DNA from: Maribellus sp. CM-23
GTDB taxonomy: Bacteria; Bacteroidota; Bacteroidia; Bacteroidales; Prolixibacteraceae
Reading direction: 5' to 3'
DNA: 64,000 bases
Assembly (NCBI RefSeq): GCF_021354595.1
Contig: NZ_JADWYJ010000006.1
Location: 1 to 64,000, forward strand
Of this stretch, positions 42,948-51,472 are shown piece after piece. The notes below the pieces were generated by a model. The model saw only the letters and a program-made list of their open reading frames with translations, did not search any database and had not been told where the DNA came from. A program made the translations under genes and the position numbers. Position 1 is the stretch's first letter; each line of letters starts with the position of its first letter.

Positions 42948-44558
42948 CTACCGTACCCCCGGTCCTGTTGGCGCTTTGGCATTCGCTCTTTTGGGCTCCT
43001 CCACTACGGGTTTTACCTTTTCTGTTTTACGAAATATATCGTCTTTCGAAACCGGCCTTAATTCGATCTGCCAGTTAAAATTTGAAAGCTTCTTGTTGTT
43101 CTCCGTAACATCGGCCAAAGGAGTCAGTTCTCCTTCGGGTTGTTTCTGGAAGGCAATTTTGTGGATCTTTCCGTCCTGAAAACGAATGGAAATGTTACTG
43201 CTTTCGGCCCGGTTCAAACCTATTATTTCTGCTTTTTCCCTGGCGTAATAAAGGGTCTGGCCGTTTCCATCCACATCAATGTAATCGAGCTGCCCGTTTT
43301 TTACATAGCCCACCATGTTTTTGCCCTTAATCTGGTCGAACATGCCGGTGTCCTGTTCCGAAATAATAAAGCTGTTGGAATACAAACGCAATTCGTCGGG
43401 CGCATTGGTGTGTTGTATCATTTTAATGTTTTCGGCGCTTAACTGTTGGATGCCCGACCACAAAACCGGGTTGTTGTGCAGTTCCACCGTTGAATCTTTG
43501 GTAAAATAGATCATCGAATCGCAAACGCCCTGTACATCGCTCCGGTAAAACCGAACGCTGTAATAGGCTTTCACAATGTTTTCACCTTCTATCGTATCGG
43601 GCATGGTGCGCAAAGTGTCGGCATGCAGGTACAAACTATCGGTTTGGTTGTACGAAATAAAAACGGCCGAATCGGTAACAAGCGCCACTTCCGTCTGTTC
43701 GTTGTAATCCACCTTTTGTCCTTTTACGATGCTGCTGTTTTCGTAATCCTGTAAAAATACATTTCCGAGTGCCCGTGTGTCGCCGCTTGTTTTGTTGAAG
43801 GTAATCTGCTCGGCACTGATAAACTGTGTTTCGTTGTAGATCTTTGGGAGCTTGTTCAGGTCGGCGTCCCCGGTAAGCGTGTTGTACCAGCCTTCTTCGG
43901 CGTACAAGGTGCTGGATGAATCCTGAATGGTAGTAGGCGAAGAAAAATAGATAACCTCGGTTTTGGTGTTGTATTTTATGTCTTCGCTGTTTAGCGTGTA
44001 CTTATCGTTAAACCCAACCACGCTGTCGGTAAAATGTACCATGTCTTCGTTCAGGTAATACTGGCCAACTTTGCTGGTCAGGGTGTTGGTACTGTCCACA
44101 ATTTTACCCGAGCAATTGTAGTACCCGATGTTGAGGTTCATGTCGTAATCCAGCGTATCGGTGTAGAGGGTGATTTCCCTTTTCTCGAGCCTTACGTTGT
44201 TGATGGCCTGCGCAAAGCTTCGGTCGCCATCGTAAAAAACCTTGCGGGCATAAAGATGCAGCGTGTCGCCCTGGTTAATGTGCACGTTCCCAAAAGCATC
44301 AACGCGGTTGGTGCCTTCGTAGGTGTAGGCACTGTCGCAGTACATCAATATGTTTTCGTGCTTAATAATAACATTGTCGAGCAGGCGTTGGGCATTGGCA
44401 ATTCTTTCGCTTTGTTCCAACGAACCTGCCTGGATAATATCCACTCGTTTTTTTTCCTGAGCCTTTACCGGGGCCGTAAAAAACAGTAATAAACCCACAG
44501 CGCCAACCAGGAGCAGGGGATTTTTAATGGTAGTGATAATGTAACGGTATGTAAGCAT
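42948..44558 (-). CDS. OstA/LptA-like periplasmic protein
   Basis: A 536-residue exported protein with a signal peptide ending near PVKAQ. From about 40 to 400 it shows the repeating short-strand pattern of the OstA/LptA beta-jellyroll (LLDNVIIKHENILMYCDSAY, VDAFGNVHINQGDTLHLYAR, RALGNVFLQDYENSSIVKGQ). Members form the periplasmic bridge that carries lipopolysaccharide to the outer membrane; the Bacteroidota form (OstA-like_N) is longer than the 180-residue enteric LptA. The last 60 residues are basic and Pro/Lys-rich. Its start overlaps the stop of the MoxR gene by one base, so the two are translationally coupled. The envelope-biogenesis role fits the adjacent periplasmic chaperone genes. 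Confidence 0.8.
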   Translation of the reverse strand: MLTYRYIITTIKNPLLLVGAVGLLLFFTAPVKAQEKKRVDIIQAGSLEQSERIANAQRLLDNVIIKHENILMYCDSAYTYEGTNRVDAFGNVHINQGDTLHLYARKVFYDGDRSFAQAINNVRLEKREITLYTDTLDYDMNLNIGYYNCSGKIVDSTNTLTSKVGQYYLNEDMVHFTDSVVGFNDKYTLNSEDIKYNTKTEVIYFSSPTTIQDSSSTLYAEEGWYNTLTGDADLNKLPKIYNETQFISAEQITFNKTSGDTRALGNVFLQDYENSSIVKGQKVDYNEQTEVALVTDSAVFISYNQTDSLYLHADTLRTMPDTIEGENIVKAYYSVRFYRSDVQGVCDSMIYFTKDSTVELHNNPVLWSGIQQLSAENIKMIQHTNAPDELRLYSNSFIISEQDTGMFDQIKGKNMVGYVKNGQLDYIDVDGNGQTLYYAREKAEIIGLNRAESSNISIRFQDGKIHKIAFQKQPEGELTPLADVTENNKKLSNFNWQIELRPVSKDDIFRKTEKVKPVVEEPKRANAKAPTGPGVR

Positions 44559-45520
44559 TAAAGCAGTTTCGCAATGATGTCGTCGATGGAAATATTTTCG
44601 GCTTCCGCCTTGTAGTTTTTGATGATCCTGTGCCTCAGAATCGAAGGAGCGATGGCTTTCACATCTTCTATGTCGGGTGAATATTTTCCGTGCAGTGCCG
44701 CATGTGTTTTCGCGCCCAGAACGAGGTACTGCGAGGCTCTAGGCCCGGCTCCCCATTTCAGGTAATGCGTAGAAACTTCGGCGGCGGTTTCGGTACCCGG
44801 TCTTGTTTTGGCTGCCAGCGTAACTGCATATTTCAGCACATTGTCGTTTACCGGTATTTTGCGGATCAGTTCCTGGAAGAACATGATCTCTTTGCCCGAA
44901 ATAACGGTGTTGGGTTTTGCATCGAGCGTAGAAGTGGTGTTTTTTACAATGGTAAGCTCGTCTTCCAGCTTGGGATAATCGAGCCACACCGAAAACATAA
45001 AACGGTCGAGCTGTGCTTCCGGAAGGGGATAGGTTCCTTCCTGTTCGATCGGGTTTTGGGTAGCCAGTACAAAAAACGGCCTGTCGAGGTCGAAATGTTG
45101 TCCGGCAGCTGTTACCGCGCGTTCCTGCATCGCTTCCAGTAGCGCCGACTGCGTTTTGGGAGGCGTACGGTTGATCTCATCGGCCAGAATAATGTTGGCA
45201 AAAATAGGCCCCTGTATAAATTTGAAGTTGCGTTCGTTGTTCAGGATCTCCGTACCAATAATATCCGACGGCATTAAATCGGGAGTAAACTGAATACGGT
45301 TGTATTTCAAGCCCAGCGTTTTGGCGATGGTAGTAACCAGCAGGGTTTTTGCCAGTCCCGGTACACCGATCAAAAGCACGTGGCCCCGGCTGAACAGCGA
45401 TACAAGCACCTGATCAATGATTGCATCCTGGCCATAAATGACCTTTTTAATCTCCGCTTTTAGCTCGTTAAACTTTTCGCGCAGGGCATCCAGCGCAGCA
45501 ACATCATTTTTGTATTCCAT
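44558..45520 (-). CDS. MoxR-family AAA+ ATPase
   Basis: A 320-residue AAA+ ATPase with Walker A GVPGLAKT (52-59), Walker B ILADEINR (about 111-118) and the sensor/arginine-finger region QERAVTAAGQHFDLDRPFFV followed by ATQNPIEQEGTYPLPEAQLD. The C-terminal lid domain is complete (about 230-320). MoxR proteins act as chaperones that activate partner proteins, usually with a von Willebrand A (DUF58 or BatA-type) partner nearby. No such partner is in this window, so the client is unknown. It lies 16 bases after the SurA-like gene and overlaps the OstA-like gene by one base, an operon arrangement. Cytoplasmic. Confidence 0.93.
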   Translation of the reverse strand: MEYKNDVAALDALREKFNELKAEIKKVIYGQDAIIDQVLVSLFSRGHVLLIGVPGLAKTLLVTTIAKTLGLKYNRIQFTPDLMPSDIIGTEILNNERNFKFIQGPIFANIILADEINRTPPKTQSALLEAMQERAVTAAGQHFDLDRPFFVLATQNPIEQEGTYPLPEAQLDRFMFSVWLDYPKLEDELTIVKNTTSTLDAKPNTVISGKEIMFFQELIRKIPVNDNVLKYAVTLAAKTRPGTETAAEVSTHYLKWGAGPRASQYLVLGAKTHAALHGKYSPDIEDVKAIAPSILRHRIIKNYKAEAENISIDDIIAKLL

Positions 45521-45536
45521 GGGCTTTATTCAGGTG

Positions 45537-46889
45537 TTACTTAATCCAGTGATCAAATTTGAAGTTACAGTTGGCGTAAGTATTGTCGATACGAATATAA
45601 GTCTGCGATTGGCGCTCGGCAATCCATTTCTCCAGTGTATCTTCCTTTTTCTTTAGTAAGTACATTTCTGCCAGCGTTTGATAATCATTCTGAAGATCGG
45701 CTTTGTGGGCATCAATCCGGTTGGTGAGCTTTATGATTTTATAAATCGTTTGCTGGTTTTCGGCATCGATGGTTTCAAAAGGTTTTGAAATTTCGTTGAG
45801 GTTCATCCCGGTAAGAATTTTACTTACATCGCCGTCGAGCTCTTCCACTGCAAATTTCGATGACATGGTGTTGGGATTGATCGCCACACCACCGTTGTTG
45901 CGGCTGTTTTTGTCGAAAGAGAACATGGCTGCTGCCTGGTCGAAACTGATTTCGTCTTTGCGGATCATGTTGGCCAGACTGTCGAGGCGGTTGTTGGCCT
46001 GTTCCTTGGCTTCCACCGAAACTTTGGGTTTCATCAGAATGTGACGGGTATTTACTTTGGCTCCCTGCTTGTCAACCAATTGGATGATGTGGTAGCCAAA
46101 AGCACTCTTTACCACGTTTGAAACCTGGTCGCCTTTCAGGTTGAAGGCAGCTGCTGCATAGGCCGGGTCCAGCTGGGCACGCCCTGAATAACCAATAACG
46201 CCTCCGTCTTTTGCCGAAGGACCTTCAGAATAAATAACCGCCATGGCAGCAAAGCTTGAACCGTTCTCAATCCTTTTTTTGATATCGCGGAGTTGCGCTT
46301 TCACGCGGTTTTCTTCTTCCAAATCAATTTTGGGCTGAATGGTTACTTGAGCATATTCATACTGAGTAGGAATGGTTGGAACCTCGTCCTTTGTCAGGCT
46401 TCTGTAATTGTAACGCACTTCGGATGGCGTAACGCTTACGTTTTCAACAATTTTATTGCGCATTTTCTGGCTAAGCAGCTGTTCGCGGATCGACTCCTGC
46501 ATGTCGGACTTAACCGAAGCAATCGGCTTTTTAAAGTAGGCTTCCACGGCTTTTTCCGAACCAAAGTGGGCAATGTACATTTGCAGTGTTCCGTCCATCT
46601 GCTGGTTTACTTCGCTGGGAGTAACCGTAATCAGGGTATCCAGTTCGGCTTCGGCAACCAGCAGTTTGTTGATCAGGAATTGTTCGAGAATCTCGCATTT
46701 CATATCGCCTTCCGAGGTAATCCCTTGTGCCTGCTGGCTAATATTCATATTCTCGATATCGGACTTCAGAATAATGTTTCCACCCACAACGGCCACAATC
46801 TGGTCGATTACTTTGTCTTGTGCAGCAACGCTTCCTATTAGAAAAAACGTGAGCAAAAACGCTCCAAAAATCTTTTGCATTTTATTCAT
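45537..46889 (-). CDS. SurA-like peptidyl-prolyl isomerase
   Basis: A 450-residue periplasmic folding factor using the ATG at 46889 (another Met three codons later is possible), with the signal peptide cut after GSVAAQ. The N-terminal SurA-type chaperone region (about 22-165, VVGGNIILKSDIENMNISQQ) is followed by two parvulin domains. The first has FAAMAVIYSEGPSAKDGG and SAFGYHIIQLVDKQG; the second starts NTRHILMKPKVS. SurA escorts outer-membrane beta-barrel proteins, which suits an organism with many SusC proteins. The start overlaps the end of the preceding gene by eight bases, so translation is coupled. Third of three related genes in a row. Confidence 0.88.
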   Translation of the reverse strand: MNKMQKIFGAFLLTFFLIGSVAAQDKVIDQIVAVVGGNIILKSDIENMNISQQAQGITSEGDMKCEILEQFLINKLLVAEAELDTLITVTPSEVNQQMDGTLQMYIAHFGSEKAVEAYFKKPIASVKSDMQESIREQLLSQKMRNKIVENVSVTPSEVRYNYRSLTKDEVPTIPTQYEYAQVTIQPKIDLEEENRVKAQLRDIKKRIENGSSFAAMAVIYSEGPSAKDGGVIGYSGRAQLDPAYAAAAFNLKGDQVSNVVKSAFGYHIIQLVDKQGAKVNTRHILMKPKVSVEAKEQANNRLDSLANMIRKDEISFDQAAAMFSFDKNSRNNGGVAINPNTMSSKFAVEELDGDVSKILTGMNLNEISKPFETIDAENQQTIYKIIKLTNRIDAHKADLQNDYQTLAEMYLLKKKEDTLEKWIAERQSQTYIRIDNTYANCNFKFDHWIK

Positions 46890-47754
46890 TGTTGATAGCT
46901 GTATCATAAATTTTAAATTTCTTTTGTCGTTCTCCTTCTTTGAAGATATTGGTTTCCACTTCGCGCAGGAATTTGATCTTGCGCTGGTTCAAAATTAGAT
47001 TCTTTATGTCGTTTTCCACAAATTCGAGGGGAGCCAAATCGTTTGTTAGTTTGTAGTCGAGAATGCTGACAAGATAATAATAATCTTCGTCGGTCATCTC
47101 TTTCAGGCTGTTATTCCTCAAAAAAGTCTCGGGTTCATCGATCGGAACCGGCAGGTTCCGGTTTAGCACTTTGAAGTCGATCCAGTTGGTGGCGATTTCA
47201 AAATTTTTCGCATAACGCGTGCAGTAATCGCGCAAAACACTCTGGCCTTCGTCGGTCATATCCTGCACCATGGTTTTTAGCGCTTCCACGTTCGCCAGTT
47301 CCTGCGGAATGCGCACGTAAACACCCTTTACAATGCTTCGGTCGAGATTAAAGGTAGTCTTGTTTTGTTCGTAATATTGTTCAATCTGGTCGGGAGTTAC
47401 CACGGTGTCCATGCGCTGCTGCATCAACTCGTTTTTGTAGCGGAAAATGATCAGCGAGTTGCGGTATTCTTCCAGTTCGCGGGTAACGTCTTTTTGCCCC
47501 GGGCTAAGGTTCTCGTTGGCTTTTTGGATCATCAACTCCTGTTTTACCCACTTGTTGATGTAGTCGGTAGCAATTAAAAGGCTGTCTTCCTTAGTGGCAT
47601 TTCCGGGAAATATTTTGAGCAGGTCGGATTTGTACAGAAAGCGGTCGCCAACCTGTGCCACCGGTTCTTCGCGGGGCGCTTCCGAACAGGCATTCATAAA
47701 AACGAACGCACCCAAAATCAACCCATATAGCAAGCTTGTTTTAAACACCTTCAA
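46882..47754 (-). CDS. SurA-N-like lipoprotein without a parvulin domain
   Basis: A 290-residue lipoprotein (lipobox MNACS, Cys23) that starts with the SurA/PpiC-type N-terminal opening EPVAQVGDRFLYKSDLLKIF and a helical chaperone-like region (DYINKWVKQELMIQKANENL, QIEQYYEQNKTTFNLDR). After that, no parvulin signature (no HILxK or FGYHI motif) can be found; the middle part looks like a degraded version. It is flanked by two clear parvulin proteins, overlapping the upstream one by 14 bases and the downstream one by 8. It probably acts as a non-catalytic chaperone at the outer or inner membrane, by inference. Confidence 0.7.
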   Translation of the reverse strand: MKVFKTSLLYGLILGAFVFMNACSEAPREEPVAQVGDRFLYKSDLLKIFPGNATKEDSLLIATDYINKWVKQELMIQKANENLSPGQKDVTRELEEYRNSLIIFRYKNELMQQRMDTVVTPDQIEQYYEQNKTTFNLDRSIVKGVYVRIPQELANVEALKTMVQDMTDEGQSVLRDYCTRYAKNFEIATNWIDFKVLNRNLPVPIDEPETFLRNNSLKEMTDEDYYYLVSILDYKLTNDLAPLEFVENDIKNLILNQRKIKFLREVETNIFKEGERQKKFKIYDTAINNE

Positions 47755-49636
47755 TCGTTTTTAATACTTTTCGGTTCACTTTTACTTTGTATCTCGCCCT
47801 GAGTTCCTTTAGCCATTTTTCTTCCAGGTACTGCTGGTAGTCCGAAATGTAAAGCCCACGGGCTTCATCGAGTAACTTGGGCTCGGGACCCACTTTGTCG
47901 CCTCTGATAAAGGTAGTGAGGCTGTTAAAATTTTCGGGCTCGCTTCCGTTCCAAACATAATAATCGACCACCGGGTTTGATCCTTCTTCCCAGGCGCCGG
48001 TTTCGAAGGTAAATACTTCTCCGTTGGTATTTAAATGTTCGGCCACTTCTTCCACGCTCAGGCCGGCACCCAGCAGGTTATCAGCCTGCTCCCGTACTTC
48101 CTCGCTTTTGCAGGTAATAATGCTGCCTTTGAAGCGCTCTTTCCACATTTGTTTGTCTTTCAGTTGCCCGTAGAACTGCTGTAGGCCAACAGAATCTTCA
48201 CTGGCAAAGTTCCAGATTTTTTCCTGCGAAATATTGAACAGCAAAATACCGTCGTGGTATTCCTGGATCAGGTACCTGAAATCCGGGTACTTGTCTTCCA
48301 GTTTTGAATCTTCGAGTGCGATGATCTCTGCATCCACCCATTGGTTGTAGTATGAAAGAAGCAGGCCCGAATTTATTTTTTGCTCAGAAAGCCACTTTTG
48401 CAAATCCTTTGTAGTATAATTCCTTTGGTCGATGGAAAACAACACTAAACCAGCCGGCAGATCTTCCGAACCTACATTTTTCCCGGTCAATGATTGCTTG
48501 GATGAATTGTTTTCCGAAAAGTTGTAATCTTTTTTCAGCCTTTCCACAAAAACTTTTTCGCTGGAAGTGCGGCGTTCCGGATCGCGCGAAATGCGTGTTT
48601 CAATCTCCTTTTTGAGTTCCTCGAAAGGCGCCACTGGGAATTGATCCAGTTTCTTGACAATGTGATAACCAAACGGAGTTTCGATGGGTTCAGAAATATC
48701 ACCGATATTTTTTAGGTCGAAGGCCGGGTTGGCAAATTGCGCAATAATCCTTCCTCTTGAAAAACGGGGCATTTCACCTCCTTTTACCGCTGTACGCCGG
48801 TCGTTGGATTCTTTTTTGGCCAGCTCGGCAAAGTCGGCTCCGTTTTGAAGTTGCACATAAATGGAGTCGATCTGTGCTTTCAGGGCATTTCTCTTTTCTT
48901 CGCTGGCATCGGCAGGCACGCTTTTCATAATGTGCGCCACCAAAATCTCTCCTTTGTTGGGGCGGATGTCGTTGACTTTCACAAGGTGATACCCGAACTG
49001 ACTCCGAACCGGTTCCGAAATTTCGCCAACAGGTGTTGAATAGGCGGCATTTTCAAACGGATAAACCATGGTAAAAGCTGAGAAATAACCCAGGTTGCCT
49101 TTGTTGTCTTTGGCCGAAGGATCTTCAGAATACTCCACAGCCGCTTCTCCGAAATCTTTTCCGTTGAGAATTTCCTGACGAACCGTGCTGATTTTTTCGA
49201 GTACCTTTTGCTCCTGTTCGGGCGAGGCATTTTCGGCAACACGCAGCAAGATGTGACTGGCATCTACCTCCTGAGTCATTCGCCGGTACATTTCGTGTAC
49301 CAGTTTGTCTTCAAAATTGATATCAGTAAGGTAGTGCGCAGCAATCTCTTTGCGGTAACCTGCCAGCTCGTTGATAAACGCGCGGCTGGTATCCATCTTC
49401 AGCCTTTCGGCCTCGGTCACTTTCAGTTTAAAATCGATGTACAAAGGCAGGTACTCTTCCGGTGTTTTTTTCTCGGAATCAGCGTAAACGTTGGTATTGT
49501 TTTTTTGATAAATGTATTCGAATTCAGCCTTGCTAACCGGTTTTCCGTCGATGGTCAGCAGGGTTTGATCATCTTGTGCCCGCAACTGAAATGCGGCACT
49601 CAAAATTAAAAGGCATGAAAAAATAACCCGATACAT
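47741..49636 (-). CDS. Peptidyl-prolyl isomerase with two parvulin domains
   Basis: A 631-residue exported protein with signal peptide cut after AFQLRAQ. The N-terminal part is SurA/PrsA-like (LLTIDGKPVSKAEFEYIYQK). Two parvulin domains follow at about 120-225 (DASHILLRVAE, DFGEAAVEYSEDPSAKDNKG, SQFGYHLVKV) and 228-335 (LVAHIMKSVP, RIIAQFANPAFDL-like region, PFGYHIVKKL). The remaining 290 residues are helical with no recognised domain. It should assist folding of outer-membrane or periplasmic proteins. First gene of the parvulin trio, 54 bases after guaB. Confidence 0.88.
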   Translation of the reverse strand: MYRVIFSCLLILSAAFQLRAQDDQTLLTIDGKPVSKAEFEYIYQKNNTNVYADSEKKTPEEYLPLYIDFKLKVTEAERLKMDTSRAFINELAGYRKEIAAHYLTDINFEDKLVHEMYRRMTQEVDASHILLRVAENASPEQEQKVLEKISTVRQEILNGKDFGEAAVEYSEDPSAKDNKGNLGYFSAFTMVYPFENAAYSTPVGEISEPVRSQFGYHLVKVNDIRPNKGEILVAHIMKSVPADASEEKRNALKAQIDSIYVQLQNGADFAELAKKESNDRRTAVKGGEMPRFSRGRIIAQFANPAFDLKNIGDISEPIETPFGYHIVKKLDQFPVAPFEELKKEIETRISRDPERRTSSEKVFVERLKKDYNFSENNSSKQSLTGKNVGSEDLPAGLVLFSIDQRNYTTKDLQKWLSEQKINSGLLLSYYNQWVDAEIIALEDSKLEDKYPDFRYLIQEYHDGILLFNISQEKIWNFASEDSVGLQQFYGQLKDKQMWKERFKGSIITCKSEEVREQADNLLGAGLSVEEVAEHLNTNGEVFTFETGAWEEGSNPVVDYYVWNGSEPENFNSLTTFIRGDKVGPEPKLLDEARGLYISDYQQYLEEKWLKELRARYKVKVNRKVLKTIEGV

Positions 49637-49690
49637 TTATTCAAGGTTTAAGCGGTACAAACTGCCAGGTATATCGTTACAGCAGCGCTC

Positions 49691-51166
49691 CTAAGAACGG
49701 CTGCTGTAGTTGGGCGCTTCGCGCGTAATACTTACATCGTGCGGATGGCTTTCCTGTACACCTGCATTCGAGATGCGGGTGAATCTGGCTTCCTGCAATG
49801 CTTTAATGTTTTGAGCACCGCAATAACCCATACCGGCACGTAAACCACCAATCAGCTGGTAAAGCACTTCGTACAGCGAACCTTTGAAAGGAACGCGGGC
49901 GGCAATACCTTCCGGTACCAGTTTTTTGATGTCTTCTTCCATGTCCTGGAAATAGCGGTCTTTCGAACCTTGCTGCATGGCTTCCACCGAACCCATTCCT
50001 CGGTAAGCTTTGAATTTTCTTCCCTGGAAAAGGATGGTTTCGCCCGGTGATTCTTCCACGCCGGCAAACAAGCCACCGGCCATGATTGAATCGGCACCGG
50101 CTGCCAATCCTTTTACAATGTCGCCTGAGTAACGGATACCACCGTCACCGATAATCGGAACTCCCGAACCTTTGATGGCTTTTGATACATTGTAAATAGC
50201 TGAAAGTTGCGGAATACCCACACCGGCAATTACACGGGTGGTACAGATCGATCCGGGACCGATACCCACTTTTACCGCGTCGGCACCGGCTTTAACCAAT
50301 GCAATGGCAGCTTCGGCGGTACCAATGTTTCCGGCAACAATGTCTTTCTCAGGGTATTTCGATTTTATTCGTTGCAGCATGTCAAGCACACCTTTTGAAT
50401 GTCCGTGAGCGGTGTCGATCACCAAGGCATCCACCTGCGCTTTGATCAGTTCGTCAACACGTTCCATAGTGTCTCCGGCAATTCCAACTCCGGCAGCCAC
50501 ACGCAAACGGCCTTTTTCATCTTTGCAAGCCAGCGGTTTGTCTTTGGCTTTGGTGATGTCCTTGTAAGTTACCAGCCCGATCAGTTTGTTGTTTTTATCC
50601 ACTACGGGCAGCTTCTCAATTTTGTATTGTTGCAGGATGTCTGCTGCTTTTTCGAGGTGAGTGGAGTCGGTGGTGGAAACCAGGTTGTCTTTGGTCATCA
50701 CTTCCGAAATCGGACGGCCCATGTTCTTTTCAAAACGAAGGTCGCGGTTGGTAACAATCCCTACCAGGTAGCCATGTCCGTCGACTACCGGAATACCTCC
50801 GATTTTGTACTTGGCCATCAGGTCGAGCGCATCTTTTACCTTCTTTTCTGCAGTAATGGTAATCGGGTCATAGATCATACCGTTCTCGGCACGTTTAACC
50901 GTCATTACCTGGTGCGCTTGCTCCTCAATTCCCATGTTTTTGTGAATCACTCCAATTCCGCCTTCACGGGCAATTGCAATGGCCATTTTGTGTTCGGTAA
51001 CGGTATCCATAGCAGCCGACAAAATAGGCGTATTGATCATTATATTACGTGTGAAGTGCGAGGTGAGATCAACTTCCCGTGGTAAAAGTTCCGAGTATGC
51101 GGGAAGTAAAAGAACATCGTCGAAGGTGAGTCCTTCAAATTGGATTTTGTCTTCAATAAACGACAT
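49691..51166 (-). CDS. guaB: IMP dehydrogenase
   Basis: A 491-residue cytoplasmic enzyme converting IMP to XMP, the rate-limiting step of GMP synthesis. The N-terminal FEGLTFDDVLLLPAYSELLP, the CBS pair (about 95-205) and the catalytic loop VGIGPGSICTTRVIAGVGIP with the active-site Cys are all present. The flap and phosphate loops read IIGDGGIRYSGDIVKGLAAG and YRGMGSVEAMQQGSKDRYF. Length is typical (about 490). It has its own -7 box 32 bases upstream and heads the cluster of periplasmic folding genes, a linkage that is probably historical. ATP and GTP regulation through the CBS pair is known for the family. Confidence 0.97.
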   Translation of the reverse strand: MSFIEDKIQFEGLTFDDVLLLPAYSELLPREVDLTSHFTRNIMINTPILSAAMDTVTEHKMAIAIAREGGIGVIHKNMGIEEQAHQVMTVKRAENGMIYDPITITAEKKVKDALDLMAKYKIGGIPVVDGHGYLVGIVTNRDLRFEKNMGRPISEVMTKDNLVSTTDSTHLEKAADILQQYKIEKLPVVDKNNKLIGLVTYKDITKAKDKPLACKDEKGRLRVAAGVGIAGDTMERVDELIKAQVDALVIDTAHGHSKGVLDMLQRIKSKYPEKDIVAGNIGTAEAAIALVKAGADAVKVGIGPGSICTTRVIAGVGIPQLSAIYNVSKAIKGSGVPIIGDGGIRYSGDIVKGLAAGADSIMAGGLFAGVEESPGETILFQGRKFKAYRGMGSVEAMQQGSKDRYFQDMEEDIKKLVPEGIAARVPFKGSLYEVLYQLIGGLRAGMGYCGAQNIKALQEARFTRISNAGVQESHPHDVSITREAPNYSSRS

Positions 51167-51197
51167 GGCAATCTTTTTTATGAATTATTTTAATGCG

Positions 51198-51205
51198 CAA
51201 AACTA
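51198..51205 (-). promoter_or_regulatory. Bacteroidota -7 box for guaB
   Basis: On the minus strand TAGTTTTG matches TAnnTTTG exactly, 32 bases before the guaB ATG. A TTTG -33 box at the usual spacing is not clear. The rest of the 306-base spacer to recQ (51206-51472) is AT-rich and shows no supported gene; a 70-codon minus-strand frame there lacks any recognisable feature and overlaps the recQ start. Confidence 0.5.
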
Positions 51206-51472
51206 CAAAAAAATAGCAGACTGCTGGCACTTAATTTCATCGTGGAATTATTTTGAACAATAAAAATTGTTAATACCTGAAATGATTTCTTAATTTGTAT
51301 GAAATGAGCATGGCAATTGGCTTACGTCGATTCAGAAAGATCATTTGCCCGCTAAAGGACATGCATACTTTGAGTGTGATATTCGTAAGTAAAGAAAAAA
51401 TTAAATTGCATAAAACAAGCACGAGATTTCGCTTGGATGCGTTAACCGAATGATGATTTTGCCCACTATTGA

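Noticed and set aside
42937..43179. 80-codon plus-strand frame at the 3' end of the OstA-like gene
   Set aside because: It is antisense to a well-supported coding region and lacks any recognisable feature.
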